A stretch of DNA of 64,000 bases, from positions 992,001 through 1,056,000 of the forward strand of contig CANTUR010000282.1 in the NCBI GenBank assembly GCA_947683625.1, given 5' to 3'. This stretch comes from Mallotus nudiflorus. Taxonomy: Eukaryota; Streptophyta; Magnoliopsida; Malpighiales; Euphorbiaceae. The notes beneath the pieces are model-generated. The model did no database searches and was not told the origin of the DNA. It saw only the letters and a program-made list of their open reading frames with translations. Below are positions 10,500 to 20,593 of this stretch, piece by piece. Positions within the stretch are counted from its first letter, which is position 1; every line of letters starts with the position of its first letter. The translations under genes were made by a program, and so were the position numbers.

Positions 10500-12624
10500 T
10501 GTAATGAATGTTCTCATTTTTCCCTAATGAATTATTAAAATTGAATTTAAAATTTTTTTCAAATATCGCATATTCGTCTTTATCATATTGCATAAGTATC
10601 TGAATGGAAAGACAATACATAATAAAAGCTAAATCATAGCTAGGAGATCACTATTTCAATTATGTTTTCTTTTTTGCCACCCCTTTTGTAATTTTCCTTG
10701 TAAGCCTAGCATCTCCTTATATGTTGAGAATTCAGGTGGCTCTATAACTTGTATTGCAAGTCTTGTCTTATAACTATCATCAATCATTGCATCAATATCA
10801 AGCTTCATATTCTGCTCAAGAATTCTTTGAAGTGCAAGTCTAGTTAATTTCATCATCAAGAACTAACTTCAATCAATTCGCCCATTCCTCTGCATCCTCA
10901 ATGCATGAGATTACAACTAATAGGGGTAAATAAGTCGAAGGATCAACAACAACAGTGAACGAACTTAGTCTCTACACACGAAAATGAAAAAAGGACTGCT
11001 AGAATAGCATGAATGAATCCAGAATGGAACTAGGGGCAAATTGAGTCCACATTCAAAGAGCAAAGATGGATGCTGAAGTATAAAAGCCAATATAAGAGAT
11101 TTCAAGGCAGAAAGAAGCATATAAGTACATCGGGTATCATGCAGCAAAAGTAATGGCAAAAAGAAAAGTTTAACAATGCATTGATCAATCATAAGCTTCA
11201 ATGTCAAGTCATGGACCCCACTTGCTAGCCTAGTCATCAGTCAAATGAACTGTATCTGAAGCTCTAACATTAGAAGCACCAATAACGAAGCATTTAATTC
11301 TCAAGCCTACAGGCTATTGATGATTCACCTTGTTCTCATACTCCAAGCTGCAACATAGCTCTATTCCAAATAGGAGACCCATTAGGATTATGCACGTCAT
11401 ATATAACATGCATACACTTGCATACATTTGTTGTGAAATACTTACTTTGCATAATAAAGTCTTTAAGCTTAGGTGAAATTGTGCAAATACTTTGCTACTA
11501 ACATTCAAAATTAGTGTTATAAAAGTGCAGAAAGGTATTCAGAATGTTCACATATGGGAGAAAAGGGTAACACTATCAAGGTGAACCTGATGCTCAATGG
11601 GAATTTAGACCTCAAAAGCCTAGTAAATCATTAGCCCATCCAATAAGGGAATATCATCGACAGTGATACTTGTAAAAGCATCATCCTGGAAACCTCAAGA
11701 GTCTAGATAGGACATTCAAGCTCCTCAGATTTAGCATCCATCTCTATAGTCTCATTAAAAGCATCATCTGGAATATCTCTCCATAACAGCTAGACTAGTG
11801 TAGGGTATGGAATATGGTGATGAGAAGGTCCAATATGTCAGCAATACATTTGTCGACCCTAAAAAGGGAAGAATGCACTCTAAACTTGAAATGAATGCAC
11901 TTTGAAAAATAATTTGATCATGAAATAAGATCTCTAACTCTTGAACCTTTTTTACAGGATATGTCAGTAAGAGGAATGAAGTCCTTTACCATAACATTAA
12001 TGGAATGGCAAAAATACAAATGCAGCCCAAAGGCACAACTTTAATAGTGAAGTGTCATGACCCTACGATCAGCAAAAAATCTAAAGGGAAGAATGCAAAA
12101 AGAATAACACTGCATTTTAACAAATTTTATTCATTTACAAATAGACCATAATAACTTATGGTATTTTGTGCAGGGAAAAATAAAAGAGAATAAAGAAGGG
12201 GAAAGAAACCGATACATCAACAAGAATGGGAAAGGTTGCAAATGCTAAGCATTCATAAGAAGTATCATCAAGATAATAAAGGCAAGTAACATAACTCTAT
12301 TTCCTTAGATTTTGTAATAAAGAACCATCTCAATCATAAAATTCATAAATTGAAAGTAAATTCATCCACTTCACAAGATCATGTGCGAAAAGCCTATCTC
12401 ATGACTTTTGGTCATAGTAGCTTTCTTTTATTAGCCTCACAAAATTCATATGAGTAGTTAGTAGTTTTGTGCTGAGATTTTATAAACTCTAATCAATCTA
12501 ATGCTTGCTTTACACCCAAACGAAGGGAAGAAAATGCAAAAGATAAAATTTATGGACATGAAGCATAAATTGCTTGAATTTCAAAGTATCATTTTAGTCT
12601 TTTGAATAATAAATGTGCATATAA
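10500..12624. other. Type-1 element 3' region with antisense coding-like remnants
   Basis: The plus strand is closed. The minus strand has short frames at 10656-10859 (67 codons, Glu/Lys/Met-rich), 10965-11237 and 11314-11508, with better-than-random complexity but no motif I recognise. Some Tat-lineage elements such as Grande are known to carry an antisense ORF between pol and the 3' LTR, and the giant element here has one at the same place. This region may therefore be a decayed antisense ORF; that is inference only. Confidence 0.35.
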
Positions 12625-12960
12625 TCTACTCCAATGCTCATAAATGAGTATGAGTAAAAAATCCCTTAACGGTATCCACGTTGAGCAATACAAGAAAAGT
12701 GATGGAATACTAAGAGGAGAATCAAAATAAGAACAAGCATAATTTACTCCAATGCTCAGAGATGAGTAAGAGTATCAACATAAAACCTCTGGCAGTATCC
12801 ATGCTGAGCAATATAAGAAAGGTAGGGGAATACTAAAAGAGGACCATGCCAAAAATTACTCTATTTACTCCAATGCTCTATATGAGTATGAGTATCCAAA
12901 GGACCTTTCTAATGGTATCCACATTGAGTAATATGAGAAAGGCAGGGGAATACTCGGATA
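12625..12960 (+). repeat. Tandem array A, about 120 bp x 3
   Basis: The phrase TACTCCAATGCTCA recurs at 12627, 12745 and 12866. Each unit then runs through a stretch like 'GGTATCCACGTTGAGCAAT' and 'AGAAAGG.AGGGGAATACT'. The motifs TGCTCA and TGAGCA within a unit are inverted copies of each other. Confidence 0.85.
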
Positions 12961-13454
12961 AGGAAGGAAAGCACAAAAAAGCACAAAAATAACTCAAAGA
13001 TTGTTTTGATACTCAAAATTCGATCTTTTTATTTTCCATGAGTTTTGTTTAGCAAATTCTTCTTAAAATTAGGTGTGGAATTAAGCTCTTCATTGGTAAA
13101 AGACATGCTCTCAGCATAAGATGGTTAATGATGCCTCTAACCTCTGTAAATGGCAAATAAATGATAGTTATGAAAATTAAAAATAGTGAGATTTGCTGAG
13201 TCACGCTATCTCGTGAAAAGTAATGAATTTTCTCATAAATTTTAAATGTCATAATATACTTTTATTCATTCATCATAATTGAAACTAACTTCAACAAGTT
13301 TGCAGGAATTGCAAATCCAATAGAAAGTGCACCCAACTTGTAAAGATGGTTGGCATAGAAAAATTAAAATCAATCAGTAGAGAAATTCTAATCAGCCAAC
13401 ACAGCAAAATTCAAAGTCAGACAACATAAAGAATTCAAAGCATTCAACTTGAAA

Positions 13455-13830
13455 TCGCGAGCAGTTATGGACTGCAGTATCATCAAAGGCGAGCAATGAA
13501 ACGATTGTAGTCAATTTACAAGTAATTATGGATTGCAACATCATCAATGAGCAACGAAAGGGTTGCAGTTAATCGTGAGCAATTGTGGATTACAGCATCA
13601 TCAGTGAGCAATGAAATGGTTGCAACTAATCGCAAGTAATTATAGATTACATCATCATCAGTGAGCAATGAAAGGGTTACAGCTAATCATGAGCAATTAT
13701 AGATTGCAACATCATCAGTGAGCAAGGAAAGGGCTACAACTAATTGTGAGCAATTGTGGATTGCAGCATCATCAGTGAGCAACAAAAGAGTTGTAGCTAA
13801 TCGCAAGCAATTATGGATTGCAGTATAATC
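13455..13830 (+). repeat. Tandem array B, about 58 bp x 6-7, hairpin-rich
   Basis: Units carry 'GCAATTGTGGATTGC', 'CATCATCAGTGAGCAA' and 'GAAAGGGTTGCAGCTAATC' with scattered changes. Each unit can form two small hairpins: GCAAT-tgtgg-ATTGC (for example 13750-13764) and GCAAC-gaaagg-GTTGC (13551-13566). Several variant units keep pairing or use G-T. Confidence 0.85.
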
Positions 13831-13841
13831 ATATAAGACAA

Positions 13842-14625
13842 TTTAGACTATACGACCGAGTGTATTCGGCATTATACGACCTAGTGTATTCGGCATTATA
13901 TGACCGAGTACAATGTATTTTCAACTAAGAATATATGACCGAGTATAATCGGCATCATACAACCGAGTGTGATGCTTCTTTTTAAAAACAGACTATACGA
14001 CCCAGTGTAGTCGACATTGTACGACCAAGTATAATGTATTTTCAACTAAGATTATACGACTGAGTATAATCGACATCATACGATCGAGTATGATGTTCCT
14101 TTTAAAAAAAAAAACTATACGACCAAGTGTAGACGACATTGTATGACCGAGTGTAATATATTTTCAACTAAGATTATATGACCGAGTATAATCGGCATCA
14201 TATGACGAAGTGTGATGTTTCTTTTCAAAAATAGACTATACGACCGAGTGTAGTCGGCATTGTATGACCGAGTACAATGTATTTTCAACTAAGAGTATAT
14301 GACCGAGTATAATTGACATCATATGGCTGAGTGTGATGTTTCTTTTCAAAACAGACTATACGACTTAGCATAGTCGACATTATACGATCAAGTGCAATGT
14401 ATCTTCAATCAAGATTATACAACCGAGTATAATCGGCATCATACAACCGAGTGTGATGTTCCTTTTCAATTCAAACTATATGTCCAACTATAATCAGCAT
14501 TGTACGACCGAGTACAATGAGTTTCTTTCACCCAAGATTATATGATCGAGTATAGTCATATCATACGACCAAGTATGATATGTCATTTCAAATCAATGTT
14601 GTACGTCTGAGTATAGCAAGCTCAT
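13842..14625 (+). repeat. Tandem array C, about 120 bp x 6-7, hairpins with a shared GACCGA loop
   Basis: Each unit holds up to four hairpins in fixed order. Exact examples are GATTATAC / loop GACTGA / GTATAATC (14050-14071), CATCATAC / loop GATCGA / GTATGATG (14074-14095) and CATTGTAC / loop GACCGA / GTACAATG (14498-14519). A fourth type has GACTATAC and GTGTAGTC arms (14234-14255). Links are TATTTTCAACTAAG and an AT/T-rich spacer. The last unit is decayed. Confidence 0.9.
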
Positions 14626-14718
14626 AACCAAAAGCTTCATGAAGCACATGTAAGTATCCTAACTTTCAATTAAGAAATTGGGTGCTAGTTTACTTTGCCA
14701 CAATTTGTCAAGCAAACA

Positions 14719-14736
14719 AAGACAAAGGGGGGAAAC
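14719..14736 (+). promoter_or_regulatory. Polypurine tract of the type-1 element
   Basis: The purine run AGACAAAGGGGGGAAAC ends directly at the TGTAGACACC start of the 3' LTR (14737). This is the expected position for plus-strand DNA priming in an LTR retrotransposon. Confidence 0.75.
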
Positions 14737-15150
14737 TGTAGACACCCAATTTCAGGATAATGAGTTATGGATGTGACAGAAGACTCCAATGATGAAAATG
14801 TGTAATAACCCATATTTTTAAATTATTTTAATATATATTGAGATATGTAGTGTTAATAAATTTAAAAGTTATATTTATTTATTTTACTACTTTATGATTT
14901 ATAATTATTATTTTACTTTAAATTATATTTTTCTACGTAAATATTTTATTTTAGAAACTTATTATTTTAAACATTTAATTTGCATTATTGATATTTATTA
15001 TTTTGGATAGTATTATTTTATTAATATTAATTTAGTGTATTATTATTTCTATTATTGTTTTTATTAAATTCATTATTTGTATTATTATTAAACTATTTCA
15101 TTAGTATTATTTTCATTTGTTGTTAATTTTATATTATGTGTTTATTCTTG

Positions 15151-15178
15151 TATATATATATATATATATATATATATA
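15151..15178 (+). repeat. (TA)n microsatellite
   Basis: About 13 uninterrupted TA units inside long LTR copy 1. Nothing comparable stands at the same place in copy 2. Confidence 0.9.
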
Positions 15179-15247
15179 ATGTTTATGTGTGTGTGGATAT
15201 TTATAATGTGTGGTGGAGATTTGTTATTATAAAGTTATAATATAAAG

Positions 15248-15377
<130 letters not shown>

Positions 15378-18261
15378 CACACACATTTGCAAAAGGAAGA
15401 AAACATAAACGCTGAACATCTCTTTCTTCTTCCCTGCACAACCTAACTCTCTTACTGTCATTATGCCTTCCTTTTCTCTGCCGAACTGTCACCCTTCACC
15501 ACCACCTTCTTCCTGCCAGGTCCATTGTCGTCTTCCTTCTTCTCCGACGCTGGCAGCAAGCAGAAATAGCAACAACGGCAACAACTCATTTTTTGGTAAT
15601 TTCTTCCTCCTCTAGCCACCTTAGCTCACTATTCCGGTGTCGTGAGGAAGATGAATCCAAGCATCTTCCGAGTTCAATCTCGTTCGTTTGTGAGTTTTCT
15701 TGATTTTTTCGGTTTTAAGCTTTTAGGGTTTTTTTTTTTTGGGTTTATTTTCGGTTGAATCTTGAAAAGTCCCTTAAGCAAATTTGATCCTTGTTGCTTG
15801 AGCTTCATGAAATTATTTTTTTTATAATTTTTGGAATTTATTTGAATTTTGGTGAATTTTTTATTATTTATTTAATTTTCGTAAATTAATTTATTTAATT
15901 ATAAAATTGGTTGATTTAGTGTTATTATATATTGCTATTACTTTTAGTGTTGAGAAAATAATTTTTGAGAATATTATGTAATTTTTAGTAATATTTTTAG
16001 TTTATGTAAATATTGGATAATTAGGTTAAATATGTATTTTTGTTGAAATTATTGGTTAAATATATGTTTTAGATAATATTAGAATAATATATGTTGATAA
16101 AATAATTTTAATGATTTTATATAATTTTTGAGGGAATTATTTAGTATTATATGTATTTTGAATTATTAGTTAAATATTATGTTTTAATTGGTTTTAGAAT
16201 TATTTAAGGTAATAAAATGATTTTTATAAATTATTTACTATTTTTAACTAATTAATACTAATTTTTAAAAATTAATTTCAAATAATATTTTATTTACTAA
16301 ATTGGTAATTAAATGGGTTTTTAATTACTTTTAATATGTATATAGGCTATTTTAGTTATTTGAATATATAAATTGAACTTTTACTAATTTATAGTGAATT
16401 ATCGAGAAATTGGATTTTTAATAATATTATATTATTATTTTGGAATTTTTATTTAATTATTGTGAAATAATTATATTTAGTGTTTTAATGATTAAATATG
16501 CTATATTTTGATATTTTGAGGATATTTATGACATTTATTAATTTTTAACATATTTATTATATTATTTATTGTGGACTTCGGTTGGAGAATTATATAGTTT
16601 AGGGTCCCAACTGAATGTATTGAATATTCTGTTTTTAAAAGTGTGTTTCTTACAGGATCGGCTCTACTTTTTAGTAGAGAGATATCCGTTTTACAAAGAA
16701 AGCTCTATCAAATTTTCAGTAGAATTCTCGTAAAACGTGACATCGGGTCGATCTTGAAATTCTGTGTTTGTCTGTATTCCATATTCTTAGATCGAGTCTT
16801 TCTAGAAATTGAAGTTAGATTTATTCTGATTTCATTATTATTTTTATTGTTTAGTTGCGCCAAGACCGAGACCTAGTGGACCGAGCCCGTCGAATCAATC
16901 TCGAGAAGCGCAAACTTGTGAGTTGTTATTTTATATATACATTGCATTTAGGATGCATATTTTAAATATACATGTTTTGATTTGTATTTATTCATAATTG
17001 TTTCATTAAAATATTTAGTATATGTTAGGTATATTTTTAGTATATTTTTTATATATTACAATATTTTTTATTTATACTTAAAATGTCTTTAGTATAATAT
17101 TGGTTTATATTTGGCATATTTTATGGTTGAATTGAATTTATTTAACATATATATACTTGAAATATACTTAGTTTATTTTAGGTATATTTCTAGTATATAT
17201 ATGATTTATTTTATTATTATGAATGTTATTATGCATTATTTATTTTCCCGTATGAATATTTTATTTAAATGAATGATATTGATAGAACGTGCTACTTAGC
17301 AGGCAGCACTATGATCATGTACGTACCGGTGCGATATATTTAGGGTTAAGTGAGAATCATTTGACATATTTAATGATATATGGTTGATTGATTTGAGATT
17401 TGATGTGATTGAATAGTGTGGTTGCTGGAGCTCGGTTGACCTAGTGTCTCGGAGTCAATCACACTGACAGTGAGATTACTTGAGTTTGGTTGACTTAGTG
17501 TCTTGGAGCTAGTCTATTGTCCATAATGGAATAAGTGAATTAATTTGGAATTAAGTGAGCCTGTATAGCTAGAAAGTTATTGTTGATTAAGGTTGCGATT
17601 CTAAATAGGGTTCTATTTGATCCTTCAATAAAAAAATATTTTCAACATTCTTATGTAAAGTGATTTTAGCATCTGTGTGAAATGCTTGTATGTATATTTA
17701 TTATAAATAGATGATTGATTGCATATGACATTAGGAGATGCATGTATATATAATATGACAATTCACTCAGTGAGGTCTGACTCCCCTCAGTTGTGATTTT
17801 TACAGAAGACTCTTCTTCCTCATACCTCAGTAGTAGGCTCATCCGCCAGACTTCTTCAACCCCAGCTATTTTGTGTAAATTACTTATTTAATTTTATTGT
17901 ACTCTAGAAAACTGCAGTAGTAGTAGTAGTTGAATTTTGTATTTGTAGGTTGTTGGTTATAATTTTAAAGGTCTTTCTCTTAATATTGTATTATATATTT
18001 TATTTTATTATATATCATAAGTTATTCTTATTATATTGGTTTAAGTTTTTAATTATGGTGCATATTTTATTTTATTTATTGCATACTTTTATCTTTAAGG
18101 CTTGCTACGGGTTCTGGATTCGAAAGAATTCTCGTTCCCTAACGTCGGTCATGACTCCTAATTTAGGTCGAGACAAAATGTCATGAATAGGTGTTCAATA
18201 TTTAAATTTTGACAGTGTCACAGTTGCTAAAATCTTGAACGTACGCTAAATCCTGCCATCT

Positions 18262-19554
18262 TTAGTCCAGTAATCAAGCCTGCAACCATTCGAGTTATTG
18301 TGTCTACAGAAATCACACGTGGATGGGACATTAAATATCTATATGTGTCCAATGCATTTCTTCATGGTCAACTTGATGAGGAGATTTTCATGCAATAACC
18401 ACCTGGATTTGCTAGTGCTACTTATCCTTCTCATGTCTACCGGTTGAAGAAATCACTGTATGGTTTATGTCAAGCTCTTCGCCAATGGTTCAAGCAATTG
18501 ACATTATACATACAAAAATTCGGCTTTGAAGGATCCAAGACTGATCCCTCCCTTTCTATTTCAATCGGGGTTCTATCACCATGTTCTTTCTTATTTATGT
18601 GGATGAACATATACCCACTGGAAATTGTCATCACACTCTTCAACGTGTTATTAATTATCTCAGTTATGCCTTTGCTCTAAAAGATCTTGGCAGGCTACAA
18701 TACTTTCTTGGCGTAGAAGCTCTATGGCACTCTAATGGATTACTCCTAACACAAACTAAATACATAAGAGACTTGTTTGACAAAGCTTTTATGGCGGATG
18801 TAAATGGAATTACTTCCATATAGCTCTACCACACAACTTCAGCTAGTTGATTCTAAATCCTTCCCTGACCCCACACTATACCGAAGTCTTGTTGGCGACC
18901 TTCAAAACTTAACGTTAACTCGCCCTAATATTGTATTCTCTATCAACAGAGCTTCTCAGTTCATGCACCAACCCACTTAACAACATTGGTTTACCGTCAA
19001 ATGCATCCTGCATTATCTCCAAGCCACTGCAAACCATGGTATCTTTCTGAATCCTTCTTCCTCTCACACCGTCATCGCCTATTGTGATGTTGATTGGGGT
19101 GGCTCCTTGGACGACAGAAAATCAACATCAGATTTATGTCTCTTTCTTGGTCATAATATCATTCTCTGGGGTTCTAAGAAACAAAGAACGGTAGCTCACT
19201 CAACCATAGAAGTAGAGTATCGTTCTATTGCTCATGCCACAAACAAACTACACTGGTTATGATCTTTGCCCACTGAAATTGGTTTTCCACTTACCAGCCC
19301 ACCCACTATGGTGCAACAATCTATCTGCCACCTACTTAACCTCATCACCCATCTTCCATTCCAGGTCCAAACACATGGAAGTCAACTTCCACTATGTCCG
19401 CGACAAGGTGCTTTCCAAACAGCTTCTTGTCCAACACCTACGCACTGAGCACCAAATCGTTGATATCTTCACAAAGCCATTGTCCAAACAACATTTCCAA
19501 CTTCTACATGCCAAATTGACTATTCTATCCACTCTAGCTCAATTTGCGGGAGGA
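18262..19554 (+). pseudogene. Ty1/copia RT and RNase H
   Basis: The RT continues with 'PVIKPATIRVI', 'VSNAFLHGQLDEEIFM' (motif A region, the Asp of VDNAF replaced by Ser), '[15 protein letters not shown]' and, after a frameshift, 'FFLIYVDEH' where intact copies have YVDD. 'LGRLQYFLGVEA' and 'RSLVGDLQNL' follow, then RNase H: 'AYCDVDWGG', 'DRKSTSD', 'SKKQRTVAHSTIEVEYRS' and 'HWL'. The C-terminal part (KHMEVNFHYVRDKV, HQIVDIFTKPL) is in another frame. Stops and the lost catalytic Asp in YVDE show it is inactive. It ends next to a purine run and the LTR. Confidence 0.9.
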
Positions 19555-19715
19555 TGATAAGATTACTATCTTCTGTTATAACATATGTTTGTTATTCATT
19601 AAGTTGTATTCACTTATCAAGTTGTTTATAGCTATGTTCATTACCAGCTCATGTACTCTATATAACTATAGATTCATCAGAACATAATACAATCAAGTTT
19701 CACTCAATTGTTTCA
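19555..19715 (+). repeat. 3' LTR of the copia element
   Basis: It follows the polypurine tract GCGGGAGGA (19546-19554) and starts TGATAAGATT. A TATA-like CTATATAACTATAG lies in the middle, and the end is near AATTGTTTCA (19715); it could extend to 19721. About 161-167 bp is short but normal for small plant copia LTRs. The left partner is outside the window. Confidence 0.7.
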
Positions 19716-20517
19716 GCATCAACTAGCAATAGAACAAGCATGTTCTCAGCCAAAGAACTATAAAGAAGTAAACAGATGTCATCATTCTTGTTATTAAACG
19801 GGTCCTTAAAGAACTAAAACAACTAAATAGAAGCTGAGAGCGCGAAACAAGGAAAAATGGTTTTCATGAGTTGTGTCCTTATCAAGCACTTCTCACTAAA
19901 TAGAAATACAATATGTATTGGGTTCATGTTACTCCATGAGTTGATAATAAACTTGATGAATTACTTATCCATATTATTCATTTGTCATATATGTGAACAA
20001 TGTTTAAAATGTTATTAAAAATAATTATCAATCATTCATTTGCAGTGTCATTAGTATTAATAATTATTCATCTAGCTAGCTAGTCCCTAATTCTCTTTCT
20101 TATAAGAGAATCATATTTAAAAATACTTATGGCCTGTTATATCAAAAACCTTAATGTACTTATGACTTGTTGTAAATTTATTAAGTTAAAATATCTTTTT
20201 TAAATTCGTAAATACAATACAAAAATAATTAATCGAATTTACAATTTAATTTTTGGTATCGATATTCCTATTTTTATCAAAACACAACACTATAATTAAC
20301 TCAAATTCTATCAAATTTTGACAAAAATTTCAGATAAAATTATACACTTATAATACATTCCTTTTATTACAAAAAAAAAAAAATATTTTTTAATTTTAGT
20401 TTTAAAATTTAGACTAAATTCAAAATTTATTCCAAATACAATTCATGGCATTTGAAATGAATTGTATAATTTTTTTATTTTTACACATCATATACACAAT
20501 TCATATAACGAATGAAA
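19716..20517. other. Intergenic, copia end to P450 3' end
   Basis: AT-rich sequence without a supportable gene. Several homopolymer A/T runs (20370-20384 is an A run) and no repeat shared with other parts of the window that I could see. Confidence 0.6.
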
Positions 20518-20523
20518 TTTATT
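20518..20523 (-). terminator. Putative poly(A) signal of the P450 gene
   Basis: AATAAA on the minus strand, about 70 bases after the stop codon, followed by T/GT-rich sequence on that strand. This is a normal plant near-upstream element position. Confidence 0.55.
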
Positions 20524-20593
20524 CAGAACATAAAACAAATGAAAACAGAATCTCTTAATAGCGTAAAACTTTCTGCATGGAAGAAGAGTACCA

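Noticed and set aside
13455..14625. CRISPR-like array
   Set aside because: The units are continuous tandem repeats with hairpins, have no unique spacers, and lie in a plant retroelement, not a prokaryotic locus.
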